Counted from the stretch's first letter, positions 51,722-60,449 are shown. The stretch is DNA of 64,000 nucleotides from Sandarakinorhabdus glacialis (GCF_014643455.1 NZ_BMJM01000002.1:354437-418436); one strand, 5' to 3'. Notes: generated by a model not told the origin, from the letters alone. Program-made: numbers and translations.

Positions 51722-51726
51722 GCACG

Positions 51727-52224
51727 TCAAACAACGTGGAAGCGGCCTTTAGGACGCATCGCTCGCGCGCGCAACTGTCTCGCTGTCACCCCCAGCAACG
51801 GATGCCGCCAATCGGGCGCAATTTCCACCAGCGGATCGAGCACGAAGCGCCGCTCGGCCATCCGCGGATGCGGCACCTGCAGCCCCCGCCCCTTCACCAC
51901 CGCAGCCCCGGCCCCGATGATATCGAGGTCGAGCACCCTGTCCCCCCAGCGCCGTCCACCCCGCCGCCCGAAATCCCGCTCGACCGATTTCAGCACGGCC
52001 AACACCGCCGCCAGCGACAATTCGCTCCGCACCGCCACCGCGGCATTGGCAAACCGCCGCCCCCCAGGCCCCATCGGCGCCGTCGGCCTGATCCGCGACA
52101 TCAGGACCACCTCCAGCCCGCGCGACGTCAGTTCCGCCATCGTCGCCCGCACCACGCCCTCGGGTGCGCCGTGCCGCCGATGCCGCCGGTTCGATCCGAG
52201 TGCGATGAGAATATTTGCCGTCAT
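51727..52224 (-). CDS. folK: 2-amino-4-hydroxy-6-hydroxymethyldihydropteridine pyrophosphokinase
   Basis: HPPK of the folate pathway; transfers pyrophosphate from ATP to the pterin. The 165-residue protein starts TANILIALGSNRR and has GPGGRRFANAAVAV, RRGGRRWGDRVLDLDIIGAG (ATP/Mg site) and LQVPHPRMAERRFVLDPL. It is divergent from the UDG gene with 27 bases between the starts, so the promoters must overlap the coding ends. Confidence 0.93.
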   Translation of the reverse strand: MTANILIALGSNRRHRRHGAPEGVVRATMAELTSRGLEVVLMSRIRPTAPMGPGGRRFANAAVAVRSELSLAAVLAVLKSVERDFGRRGGRRWGDRVLDLDIIGAGAAVVKGRGLQVPHPRMAERRFVLDPLVEIAPDWRHPLLGVTARQLRARAMRPKGRFHVV

Positions 52225-52251
52225 GTCCCCGGCTGGCTACACGCTGGCCCG

Positions 52252-52971
52252 ATGGAAATCGACCAATCTCCCATAATCTCCGGTTCCGAGGTGCAAACGA
52301 CCCCGTCACCGCCCCTCGAACCATGGCCGAACTACCGTCCACAACCCGGCGACGCCCCCCGCGATTGCCCGCTTTGCCCGCGTTTGGCCGAATTCCGCGC
52401 CGAATCCATCACCCGCAACCCCGGCTGGTGGAACGCCCCGGTCCCCGGTTTCGGCGACCCCGACGCCTGGCTCGCCATCACCGGCCTCGCTCCCGGCATG
52501 CAGGGTGCCAACCGCACCGGCCGACCTTTCACAGGTGACTGGGCCGGCATCCTGCTGTTCGACACGCTTGCGAAATTCGGCTTCAGCTCAGGCACTTACG
52601 ACGCCCGTAGCGACGACGGCCTGCAACTCCACGGCACGTTCATCACCAACGCCGTCCGCTGCGTCCCGCCGCAGAACAAGCCCCTCCCCACCGAAATCCA
52701 CACCTGCCGCCCGTTCCTCGTCGAGCGCCTCAAGACCCTGCCCAACCTCAAGGTCGTCATCGCCCTCGGCCAGATCGCCCACCAGTCGACAATCAAGGCG
52801 CTCGGCGGCAAGCTCCCGAAATATCCCTTCGGCCACAACAACTTGCATCGCATGCCATCTGGCCTTATCCTCATCGATAGCTATCATTGCAGCCGCTACA
52901 ACACCAACACCGGCCGCCTCACCGCCGCAATGTTCGAAGCCGTCTTCGAAAGCGCCCTCGAGCACCAATGA
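52252..52971 (+). CDS. Uracil-DNA glycosylase, family 5 (UdgB)-like
   Basis: Removes uracil or deaminated bases from DNA. The 239-residue protein has Fe-S cysteines in CPLCPRLAEFR and RCVPPQNKPLPTEIHTCRPF, motif 1 GLAPGMQGANRTGRPFTGD and motif 3 SYHCSRYNTNTGRLT, a pattern closest to family 5 (UdgB). The stop overlaps the next ATG (ATGA), so it is coupled to the YqaJ-type nuclease gene. It is divergent from folK. Confidence 0.9.
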   Translation: MEIDQSPIISGSEVQTTPSPPLEPWPNYRPQPGDAPRDCPLCPRLAEFRAESITRNPGWWNAPVPGFGDPDAWLAITGLAPGMQGANRTGRPFTGDWAGILLFDTLAKFGFSSGTYDARSDDGLQLHGTFITNAVRCVPPQNKPLPTEIHTCRPFLVERLKTLPNLKVVIALGQIAHQSTIKALGGKLPKYPFGHNNLHRMPSGLILIDSYHCSRYNTNTGRLTAAMFEAVFESALEHQ

Positions 52972-53603
52972 CCTTCCAAGTTGTTGATCTGCAACAGGGA
53001 ACCGCCGACTGGCTACGCTGGCGCCACGACGGTATCGGCGCCTCCGACGCTGCCGCCCTGATGAGCGAAAATCCCTGGCGCACCCCCCAGGCGCTCTTCG
53101 CCGAAAAAGTCGCCCCGCCGCGCTACGGCTACACCCGCCCCAAACGCCAGGCCCCGGTAATCGCAGACCTTTTCGGCACCCCGCCGCCACCCCGCGACAC
53201 CGGCCTCGAAGCCCAGGCCCGCCGCCTCTACATCGCCGCCCACGGTAGCAACGTCACCCCCACCTGCCTCGTCTCGACGACCCACGACTGGCAGCGCGCC
53301 AGCCTCGACGGCATCGACCTCGCCGCCGCCCGCGCCCTTGAAATCAAATGCGGATCAGCGACTTACGCCGAAGTCGCCCGCACCGGTCGCGTCCCCGGCC
53401 ACTATATCGGCCAGCTCCAACAAACCCTCGCCGTCACCGGCTATCTCAGCATCGATTTCTGGGTCTGGCACCCCGGCCGGCCGCCCCTGCTCGTCCCCGA
53501 GCACCGCGACGAGATCTACATCGACCGCCTCACCGCCACCGGCGCCAAGTTCTGGGCCCGTGTTCTCGCCGCGCGTCAGATATCGACCGCCAACCGGCCA
53601 TAA
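52968..53603 (+). CDS. YqaJ/lambda-exonuclease family nuclease
   Basis: A 211-residue protein of the YqaJ viral recombinase fold (PD-(D/E)XK). Seen are IGASDAAALMSENPWRTPQ, GLEAQARRLY (Glu), RASLDGIDLA (Asp), LEIKCGSATY (ExK) and GRVPGHYIGQLQQTLAVTGY. In phages these enzymes resect double-stranded ends for single-strand annealing. No phage genes are nearby; the gene is translationally coupled to the UDG gene. Its 3' end overlaps the convergent aguB by 28 bases. Confidence 0.88.
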   Translation: MTFQVVDLQQGTADWLRWRHDGIGASDAAALMSENPWRTPQALFAEKVAPPRYGYTRPKRQAPVIADLFGTPPPPRDTGLEAQARRLYIAAHGSNVTPTCLVSTTHDWQRASLDGIDLAAARALEIKCGSATYAEVARTGRVPGHYIGQLQQTLAVTGYLSIDFWVWHPGRPPLLVPEHRDEIYIDRLTATGAKFWARVLAARQISTANRP

Positions 53604-54439
53604 AGATCCGGCCGCCGATCGCGGAAAAACCCGAACGCCGCGCGATGTTTCGCAACAAGATCAAGGTTGAACGTCGCAATCACCCCGCCCACATCGCTGT
53701 CGCCCAGCTCCGCAACGATATCCCCGCGCTGGTCGGCGATAAAGCTCGTCCCGTAAAACGCCTGCTCGTGCGGCGTCCCCGCCTCCTCGACGCCGAAGCG
53801 ATTGCAAGCCACCACCGGCACCACGTTCGACACCGCATGGCCCTGCATCGCCCGCCGCCACATCCGCCGCGTATCGAGGCTCGGATCATGCGGCTCCGAA
53901 CCGATCGCCGTCGGGTACATCAGCACCTCGGCACCCATCAACATCATCGCCCGCGCCGTCTCGGGATACCATTGATCCCAGCAGATCCCGACGCCGATCA
54001 CGCCCAGCCGCGTCGGCCACACCTTGAAGCCGGTATTCCCGGGCCGAAAATAGAATTTCTCCTCATACCCCGGCCCGTCCGGAATATGGCTCTTGCGGTA
54101 AACGCCCATGATGTTCCCACCATCGTCGATCATCGCCAGGCTGTTGTAATGATGCGGGCCATCGCGCTCGAAGAAGCTCGTCGGGATGAACGTCTTCGTC
54201 TCGAGAGCAACCTCCTGCATCGCCGCCACCGCCGGATGCTTGTCCAACGGCAACGCATTGGCAAACAGGCTCTCGTCCTCATGCCGGCAGAAATAATGCC
54301 CCTCGAACAGCTCGGGCGGCAAGATCACCTGCGCCCCCGCACCCGCCGCGCCGCGCACTGCCGCCGCCGTCGCCGCAATATCGGCATCGCGCTCACCCGT
54401 GAACGAAAGCTGCAACCCGGCAACGGTGATCTGGCGCAT
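53576..54439 (-). CDS. aguB: N-carbamoylputrescine amidase
   Basis: Nitrilase-family amidase converting N-carbamoylputrescine to putrescine. The 287-residue protein has the Glu-Lys-Cys triad: PPELFEGHYFC, YRKSHIPDGPGYEEKFYF and IGVGICWDQWYPE. It follows aguA after 12 bases, giving a two-step agmatine-to-putrescine route. The 3' end overlaps the YqaJ-type gene. Confidence 0.96.
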   Translation of the reverse strand: MRQITVAGLQLSFTGERDADIAATAAAVRGAAGAGAQVILPPELFEGHYFCRHEDESLFANALPLDKHPAVAAMQEVALETKTFIPTSFFERDGPHHYNSLAMIDDGGNIMGVYRKSHIPDGPGYEEKFYFRPGNTGFKVWPTRLGVIGVGICWDQWYPETARAMMLMGAEVLMYPTAIGSEPHDPSLDTRRMWRRAMQGHAVSNVVPVVACNRFGVEEAGTPHEQAFYGTSFIADQRGDIVAELGDSDVGGVIATFNLDLVAKHRAAFGFFRDRRPDLYGRLAVDI

Positions 54440-54451
54440 TCGATGTGATCC

Positions 54452-55423
54452 TCAGGCCGGCTGCTGCTGCGTAATGCAGTGAAAGCTTCCGCCACCCGTC
54501 AAAATATGGTCCGCTCGCAGACCGATACAATCCCGCCCCGGAAACAGCGTCCCGATCGCCTTTACCGCCGCCTCGTCCGAAGCCCCACCATACGTCGGCA
54601 CCACCACGACCGTATTCGCGATATAAAAATTCATATGGCTCGCCGGCACGATCTCGCCGTCGCGCTCGATCCGCCCCGCCGATGGCACCCCGAACACCGT
54701 CAGCCCGAAATCCCGCGCTCGCTCGTGCGCATCACGCAGCACATCGCGATTGGGATCGTCCGCCTCCGGCACCGGCAACGCCAGCACCCCCGGCGCCACG
54801 AACCGCGCCAGATTGTCGACATGCCCGTCGGTATGATCGTTCGCCAACCCCTCGCCAAGCCACAGCACCCGGTCGATACCCAGGTCGCGCCGCAAATGCG
54901 ATTCGACCTCCGCCCGGTCCATCTTCGGGTTCCGATTGGGGTTGAGCAAACACTGCTCGGTGGTCACCGCCAGCCCCGTCCCGTCGCAGTCGATCGCGCC
55001 GCCCTCGAGCACCCAGCCATGCCGCGCCAACGGCACCCCGGCCGCACCGGCGACAAACGCCGCCACGCCATCATCGCCCGGCAGGTCGTACTTGCCGCCC
55101 CAGCCATTGAAGCGAAACCCCGCCGCCGCCGCCCCGACCGGCGACTGCATGAACAACGGCCCGGTATCCCTCAGCCAGATATCGCCGAAACCATAATCGT
55201 GGAACCCGACATCGACCCCCGCCAGCATCTCGCGCGCCGTCGCCATCGCGGTTTCGTTGGCCACCAGCAACTCGACCCGCTCACCCGCCGCGATCGCCCG
55301 CACCATCGCCGCAACCTCGGCCTGCGCCGGCGCCAGATCGTCTTCCCACAAGTCCGCCGCACTCGGAAATGCCGTCCAGGTGGCGCTATGCAGCATCCAT
55401 TCCGCCGGCTGCCGCGCCGTCAT
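54452..55423 (-). CDS. aguA: Agmatine deiminase
   Basis: Converts agmatine to N-carbamoylputrescine. The 323-residue protein of the PAD_porph family has RDTGPLFM, FNGWGGKYDLPGDD, EGGAIDCDGTGL, the catalytic His in DHTDGHVDNLARF, and the nucleophile Cys in GGGSFHCITQQ. It overlaps the M28 peptidase gene by ATGA and is followed by aguB, so the three genes are probably one transcript. Confidence 0.96.
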   Translation of the reverse strand: MTARQPAEWMLHSATWTAFPSAADLWEDDLAPAQAEVAAMVRAIAAGERVELLVANETAMATAREMLAGVDVGFHDYGFGDIWLRDTGPLFMQSPVGAAAAGFRFNGWGGKYDLPGDDGVAAFVAGAAGVPLARHGWVLEGGAIDCDGTGLAVTTEQCLLNPNRNPKMDRAEVESHLRRDLGIDRVLWLGEGLANDHTDGHVDNLARFVAPGVLALPVPEADDPNRDVLRDAHERARDFGLTVFGVPSAGRIERDGEIVPASHMNFYIANTVVVVPTYGGASDEAAVKAIGTLFPGRDCIGLRADHILTGGGSFHCITQQQPA

Positions 55424-57072
55424 TTCGCACCCGCGCGTGACGCATCACGGATCGCCCGAAACTCGCTATCCGGCAGCCAGTTCGGCCACCCGCCGCCATC
55501 CGCAAGCGTCCGCCCCAGCTGCTCGTACAGCGTCAGATCCTCGACCGCCCCGGACCAGTCCCACCCGGCCTCATACTCGTCCGAAGGCTGGTGATACCGC
55601 TTCGCCACATAATCCGCGCCGACCGTCGCCGCCGTCCCCGCCGGCTTGCCGACCAATTCCCCGCCGCTACCGGCATCGAGCATCGGCACGCCCAGTTTTG
55701 CAAAGCTGAAGTGATCCGACCGGAAATAATAGCCCTTCTCCGGACTGTCCTCGGCACGCAGCGTGCGCCCCTGTGCCTTGGCCAGCGCCACCGCCATCGG
55801 CTCCAGCTCGGACTTCCCGGCCCCCGCAATCGTCAACCCGTCCATCCGCCCCATCACGTTAAGGCTGTCCATGTTGACCCCGCCCACGGTCTTTCCCAGC
55901 ATATAGACGGGATTCTCGGCATACCAGCGCGACCCGAGCAGCCCCGATTCCTCCGCCGTCACCGCCAGGAACAGCACCGATCGCGCGGGTTTCTTGCCCT
56001 TCGCAGAATCCTCGGCAATCGCCAGCAACCCGGCAATCCCCGACGCATTATCGACCGCGCCGTTGCAGATATCATCGCCGGTCGCATCGGCGGCACATCG
56101 CCCCAGATGATCCCAATGCGCCGAATACAGCACGACCTCATCGGGCTTGCTCGCCCCGCGCACGATCCCCAGCACATTCTTCGACGCCGACCGCGTGATC
56201 TTGTTGTCGAGCACAGCCGACGCCGTCAGCTTCGTCTCGACAGCCTTGAATCCCTTCACCTTCGCCGCCGCCGTCAAAGCCGCCAGGTCCAGCCCCGCCG
56301 TCGCAAACACGCGCGCCGCCGCCGGCTTGGTCATCCAGCCCTCGACGCCAACCCGCTTCATCCCCTTGTCGGGCAAATCGAGATCGATCTTCGGCGCCAA
56401 CGCCGTCGAGGTAATCACGGTAAACGGATACGCCGCCGGCTCGGTATCATGCACGATGATCGCCGCCGCCGCGCCCTGCCGCATCGCCTCCTCGTACTTG
56501 TACGAATAACGACCATAATAGGTCATCGCCCGGCCCTCAAACAAACCGGCCGCCTTGCCTGCCGCCTTTGTCTCCCAATCCGGATCATTGACCAAAATCA
56601 CCACCGTCCTGCCGCGCACATCGACGCCGGCATAATCGTTCCAGCCGCGCTCGGGCGCATTGATGCCATAGCCGACAAACACCACCGGCGCATCGGCCAG
56701 CACCTGCTGCGCCACCTGGCGCTTGGTCCAAACCACCATGTCCTTGATATAGTCGAGCGTCATCGGCGCCGTCCCGCCGGCAAAGTTCAGCGTCACCTTG
56801 GGGTCCACGGTAATCGACGCCAGCGGCACATCCTGCGTCCAGCTCGTCCCATTGCCCGGCTTCAACCCGATCGCCTTCATCCGCTCGGTGATATACGCGA
56901 CGGTCTTGACTTCGCCCGCCGTCCCCGGCGCCCGTCCCTCGAAACCATCGTCGGACAACGCCTTGGTGTCGCGCTTCAACTGCTCCACCGACACCGCCGC
57001 AGCCGGCGCAGGTGACATCAGGCTGGCTGACGCGGTGGAAAGCAGCAGGGCAACAGTGGCAAGAATCTTCAT
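55420..57072 (-). CDS. Exported M28-family metallopeptidase
   Basis: Zn-dependent aminopeptidase-like enzyme, 550 residues from ATG at 57072. A signal peptide (ILATVALLLSTASASLMSPA) precedes an N-terminal part (DDGFEGRAPGTAGE), a PA-domain insertion, and the catalytic domain with the metal ligands in YSAHWDHLG, AVDNASGIAGLL, TAEESGLLGS and YHQPSDEYEAG. It probably acts in the periplasm. The first gene of an apparent operon with aguA and aguB. Confidence 0.92.
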   Translation of the reverse strand: MKILATVALLLSTASASLMSPAPAAAVSVEQLKRDTKALSDDGFEGRAPGTAGEVKTVAYITERMKAIGLKPGNGTSWTQDVPLASITVDPKVTLNFAGGTAPMTLDYIKDMVVWTKRQVAQQVLADAPVVFVGYGINAPERGWNDYAGVDVRGRTVVILVNDPDWETKAAGKAAGLFEGRAMTYYGRYSYKYEEAMRQGAAAAIIVHDTEPAAYPFTVITSTALAPKIDLDLPDKGMKRVGVEGWMTKPAAARVFATAGLDLAALTAAAKVKGFKAVETKLTASAVLDNKITRSASKNVLGIVRGASKPDEVVLYSAHWDHLGRCAADATGDDICNGAVDNASGIAGLLAIAEDSAKGKKPARSVLFLAVTAEESGLLGSRWYAENPVYMLGKTVGGVNMDSLNVMGRMDGLTIAGAGKSELEPMAVALAKAQGRTLRAEDSPEKGYYFRSDHFSFAKLGVPMLDAGSGGELVGKPAGTAATVGADYVAKRYHQPSDEYEAGWDWSGAVEDLTLYEQLGRTLADGGGWPNWLPDSEFRAIRDASRAGAK

Positions 57073-57168
57073 GCCAAGTGATTGCCAGCCCCGCCCCCCC
57101 AACGCAACGCCGATCTACTCCACCACCGATGCGACGCACCCCAACAAGGATTTCGCCAAAAGGATTTC

Positions 57169-57194
57169 GTCATGCTGAACTCGTTTCAGCATCC
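57169..57194. repeat. Intergenic palindromic repeat, TCATGCTGAAC...GTTTCAGCATCC type
   Basis: GTCATGCTGAACTCGTTTCA followed by GCATCC: a stem ATGCTGAAC/GTTTCAGCAT. This palindrome is common in sphingomonad genomes. The 464-base gap 57073-57536 holds this and the next repeat, and otherwise nothing that I can identify. Confidence 0.7.
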
Positions 57195-57246
57195 ACCGCC
57201 CCGCAAACCCGCCCTCCCCAACCGCGCACGACCTGTCACTAGAACT

Positions 57247-57275
57247 GTCATCCCGGGCTCGACCCGGGACCCAGC
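57247..57275. repeat. Intergenic palindromic repeat, CCCGGGCTCGACCCGGG type
   Basis: GTCATCCCGGGCTCGACCCG followed by GGACCCAGC; a perfect CCCGGG...CCCGGG stem. Copies at 37561 and (diverged) 24957. Confidence 0.75.
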
Positions 57276-57536
57276 TACATCTCTGCAACGCAAGGAAACC
57301 CCATCCGAATCAGGTCGTATCGAACGACGAGCCTCCGGCGGCTGGGGCCGCAGGTTCCAGGCCCCAGTTCATCTTTCCGCGAGAAAACATTTTCAGCAAA
57401 ATTCATGGGAAGCGGACATCCAGCTATTGATCACCACGGTGGGGAGACCGGACGTTCTGCTGATCACAATTAGATAGGGCCAGAGCACCTCGCCCCTGCG
57501 GCACTTCGTGAACGTGCCATCTGGTAGACAGCTTTT

Positions 57537-57950
57537 TCACAACATCATCCGCGAACAGCTTCGCGGCTCAAAATCATTTCCGTTAATCCCTATCGCGATC
57601 TGTTGAGCGGGCAGACCCAGGTTACCGGCACCGAAGCTAAATTCGCTTCCTCTATGTGCCGAAATATTCACGGCGCGGTCGTTTACAGGTACGTTCTTGT
57701 TACCCGCTGCCAAAGATCGCAACTCGTTTCCAGTTTGACCACTCCGGTCAGTAAATTCCATCCGGTATTCCTGTGCCATTTCATTCATCAAGCCGGTGAA
57801 GGCAGGAATCTCCTGAGTGCCTGCAAGGCAAAACTGAGCCACTCTGAAAGGGTGTTTTCCTTCGGAGCATCCGCCCATGAAAGCGGCTGTGACAGCACGC
57901 GCAATTAAAGGGCGAACGGTAGCTGAACTCACTTCAATCCGCTCCCTCAT
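57537..57950 (-). CDS. Orphan hypothetical protein
   Basis: A 137-residue frame beginning MRERIEVSSATVRPLIARAV. The body (LMNEMAQEYRMEFTDRSGQT, NKNVPVNDRAVNISAHRGSE, FSFGAGNLGLPAQQIAIGIN) reads like a real, polar protein, yet I recognise no domain. The region is visibly poorer in GC than the flanking genes, which suggests acquired DNA. The start overlaps the TGA of another open frame as ATGA. Coding status moderate. Confidence 0.5.
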   Translation of the reverse strand: MRERIEVSSATVRPLIARAVTAAFMGGCSEGKHPFRVAQFCLAGTQEIPAFTGLMNEMAQEYRMEFTDRSGQTGNELRSLAAGNKNVPVNDRAVNISAHRGSEFSFGAGNLGLPAQQIAIGINGNDFEPRSCSRMML

Positions 57951-58003
57951 GTCTGTTTTGGGGAATGATCTACCGAGCCAGGAAAGTCCACAACTGGGCA
58001 GAA

Positions 58004-58030
58004 GCGATCGTTGAGTTTGTCAACGATCGC
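58004..58030. repeat. Perfect 11-bp inverted repeat downstream of rlmE
   Basis: GCGATCGTTGA, loop GTTTG, TCAACGATCGC. It lies 92 bases after the rlmE stop. No T-run follows on the minus strand, so it is at best a weak terminator; it may instead be a protein-binding palindrome or an end of the GC-poor segment. Confidence 0.6.
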
Positions 58031-58121
58031 CGAAAGAAATAAGATCTGGCCCGCGGCCTCAGCCGCCGGAGACCCTTGAACTTGCCCTGCAGGCTCGATC
58101 GCTCCGAGTGTCGATCCAGTC

Positions 58122-58856
58122 CTAATCCTCGACCTGCGCCGCGCCCTTGAAATTCTGCGCCACCACATACCACTCGCTCGAACCCTTGCGGCTCGCCGGC
58201 GGCTTGACATGCTTCACCGTCGTGAACGCCGTCTTCAGCGCCCCCGTCAGCGCGCCGTCACCGCCGCCCGCCAGAACCTTGGCGACAAACGTCCCGCCCG
58301 GCCGCAGCAACCGCGTCGCCATGTCGAGCCCCGCCTCGATCAACCCCATGGTGCGCAAATGATCGGTCGCCTGGTGCCCCACCGTATTGGCCGCCATGTC
58401 GGACAGCACGATATCGGCCCGGCCGCCCAGCGCCTCGAGCAACATCGCCTCGGTATCGTCGTCGAGAATATCCTTCTCGAACAATATCACCCCGGCAATC
58501 GGCTCGATCGCCAGCAGGTCGATCCCCACCACCTTCGCCCGCGGCCGCCGCTCGAGCACCACCTGGCACCAGCCACCCGGCGCCGCCCCCAGGTCGACGA
58601 CCCGTTCAACCTGTCCAAGCAGCGAAAACTGTTCATCCAGTTCCTTCAACTTGAACGCCGACCGGCTCCGATACCCCGCCGCCCGCGCCGCCGCGACATA
58701 CGGGTCGTTCAAATGCCGTTCGAGCCAACGGTTCGACGACGCCGTCCGCCGCTTGGCGGTCTTCACCCGCACCTTGCCGCCGCGCGAGCGTCCGCCCGTC
58801 CCACCGGGACCAGAGCCTCCGCCGCCGCTTTTCCCGCCGCTACCCGTCACCGTCAT
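58122..58856 (-). CDS. rlmE: 23S rRNA (uridine-2'-O) methyltransferase RlmE
   Basis: Methylates U2552 of 23S rRNA. The 244-residue protein has the K-D-K-E tetrad blocks: SRSAFKLKELDEQF, SAM motif VVDLGAAPGGWCQVV, LSDMAANTVGHQATDH and GGTFVAKVLAGG, ending in SRKGSSEWYVVAQNFKG. A Gly/Lys-rich N-terminal extension of about 45 residues precedes the core. It overlaps the Ppx/GppA gene by ATGA. Confidence 0.96.
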   Translation of the reverse strand: MTVTGSGGKSGGGGSGPGGTGGRSRGGKVRVKTAKRRTASSNRWLERHLNDPYVAAARAAGYRSRSAFKLKELDEQFSLLGQVERVVDLGAAPGGWCQVVLERRPRAKVVGIDLLAIEPIAGVILFEKDILDDDTEAMLLEALGGRADIVLSDMAANTVGHQATDHLRTMGLIEAGLDMATRLLRPGGTFVAKVLAGGGDGALTGALKTAFTTVKHVKPPASRKGSSEWYVVAQNFKGAAQVED

Positions 58857-59974
58857 TTACCAATCGCCCAGACACCGTCGCGGCCCATCAAGGTCCGCAA
58901 AATTCCCTCGCGGATGCCCCGGTCGGCCACCCGCACTTCACCCGCCGGCCAGCGCGCGAGGATCGCATCGAGAATGGCGCACCCCGCCACGATCAATTCG
59001 GCGCGGTCCGGCCCGATGCACGCCAGCCGCGCGCGCTCCTGCACGCTCTGCCGCGCAATCTTGCGGCACAGCGCCAGCAGCGGCCCGGCGCCCAGCGCAC
59101 AGCCATCGACCTGCCGCCGGTCATATCCCGGCAACCCCATCTCGACACTTGCCAGCGTGGTGATCGTCCCCGACGTGCCCAGCAGCTGCACCTCGCCGAC
59201 CCCGCGCGCCGCCAGCCTCTGCGCAAAACTCTCGACCATCGGCGTCACTCGCTCGATCATCCGCGCATAGGCCAGCTCGCGGTCCTCGGCGCTCGCCCAT
59301 TGCGGCTCGGTCTCGGCCAGCGACACCACGCCCCAGGGCAGGCTGACCCAATCGATGATCTCGGGCTCGCCGCCGTTGACGCTGCCCGGTGCCACCAGCA
59401 TCAATTCGCTCGATCCGCCGCCGATATCGAACACCAGCGCCGGCGGCCCATCTGCCTCGATCAGCATATGGCAGCCCAGCACCGCCAGTCGCGCCTCCTC
59501 GCGCGCGCTGATCACATCGAGCGCGATCCCCGTCTCGGCAAACACCCGCTCGACGAATCGCGCCCCGTTGGACGCCCGCCGGCAGGCCTCGGTCGCCACG
59601 TTCCGCGTCAGCCGCACATCGCGCCGCGCCAGCTTCTCCGAACACGCCGACAGCGCCGCGACCGTCCGGTCCATCGCCGCATCCGAAAGCCGCCCGGCTT
59701 CCATCAATCCCTCGCCCAGCCGCACGACGCGCGAATAAGCGTCGACGATAACGAACCCCTGCGGCCCCGGCCGAGCGATCAGCAACCGACAGTTGTTGGT
59801 GCCCAGGTCGAGCGCGCCATAGGTCCGGCCCCGTCGCAGCACCGGGACCCGCGCCGCAAACGCACGATGCCGACCTTCAACGGCCCTGCCCTGCGCCTCG
59901 GTCGCGGCGTCGACGCCCGCGGTGGTGCCGCCAATGGCACCATTATCGGCAAGGGCCGACATTTCAGACATCAT
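58853..59974 (-). CDS. Ppx/GppA phosphatase family protein
   Basis: Exopolyphosphatase/pppGpp pyrophosphatase family, ASKHA fold. Key blocks are YGALDLGTNNCRLLIA, VVRLGEGLMEAGRLSD, the catalytic-type NVATEACRRASNG, VFDIGGGSSELMLV, and LLGTSGTITTLA. From ATG at 59974, 373 residues; an in-frame ATG at 60052 would add 26 residues that look non-conserved. It is the short form without the C-terminal HD domain. It is paired with rlmE by an ATGA overlap. Confidence 0.9.
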   Translation of the reverse strand: MMSEMSALADNGAIGGTTAGVDAATEAQGRAVEGRHRAFAARVPVLRRGRTYGALDLGTNNCRLLIARPGPQGFVIVDAYSRVVRLGEGLMEAGRLSDAAMDRTVAALSACSEKLARRDVRLTRNVATEACRRASNGARFVERVFAETGIALDVISAREEARLAVLGCHMLIEADGPPALVFDIGGGSSELMLVAPGSVNGGEPEIIDWVSLPWGVVSLAETEPQWASAEDRELAYARMIERVTPMVESFAQRLAARGVGEVQLLGTSGTITTLASVEMGLPGYDRRQVDGCALGAGPLLALCRKIARQSVQERARLACIGPDRAELIVAGCAILDAILARWPAGEVRVADRGIREGILRTLMGRDGVWAIGK

Positions 59975-60130
59975 CCCATTCACTTCACCGATACCCGCAA
60001 CAGGGAACCGGAACCTGTCGACAAGGCTAGTGCGTGTCGCCCCCCTTGGCAAATCGCCCGGCCCGCGACATCCGGATTGACTTCACCCGCAACCCTGCCT
60101 AGACGCCCCTTTCGCGCCGGCGAGTGGCAA

Positions 60131-60204
60131 TTGCCCTGTCGTCTAACGGTAAGACAACAGACTCTGACTCTGTTTATCGAGGTTCGAATCCTCGCGGGGC
60201 ATCC
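60131..60204 (+). tRNA. tRNA-Gln (CUG)
   Basis: 74 nt with encoded CCA: acceptor TGCCCTG/CGGGGCA (one T-G pair), anticodon arm CAGACTCTGACTCTG with anticodon CTG, T-arm CGAGGTTCGAATCCTCG. The sequence around the anticodon is typical of tRNA-Gln. Confidence 0.93.
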
Positions 60205-60259
60205 AGCCTCCCGGCGCGCTCAAAACCCTAATTGCAAGCACAATCGCACTGCTGAGGCC

Positions 60260-60287
60260 GGGAGTTCGATCCTCCCTTGCTCCACCA
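60260..60287 (+). tRNA. tRNA 3'-end fragment (T-arm plus acceptor plus CCA)
   Basis: GGGAG-TTCGATC-CTCCC forms a canonical 5-bp T-stem with a 7-base T-loop, followed by TTGCTCC, A and CCA. The complementary 5' acceptor strand GGAGCAA is not found upstream and no anticodon arm fits, so this is a fragment, as left at attachment sites or by decay of a tRNA gene. It lies 55 bases after tRNA-Gln. Confidence 0.55.
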
Positions 60288-60449
60288 AAGTCCACATAAT
60301 CCCGAAACGAATTAACTTCCGCAAAGGAACCGTTACGCCGCTGCGGCATTTGAACCGCACCCGGGGCAATCACGGGCCTGTCGATCGACCGCTTCTGGTC
60401 CGGCAGCAATCAACCGGCTGCATTGCCCGGAAAACAGCGGAGACTAACC

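Noticed and set aside
47302..53603. Possible prophage (phage-like small protein, YqaJ-type nuclease)
   Set aside because: Between them lie ordinary metabolic genes, a tRNA and folK; no integrase, capsid, terminase or lysis genes.
57082..57477. A 131-codon plus-strand frame after the M28 gene
   Set aside because: It is built mostly of two palindromic intergenic repeats translated by chance.
58209..59270. A 353-codon plus-strand frame opposite rlmE and ppx
   Set aside because: Antisense shadow, rich in Arg/His/Pro, no domain.
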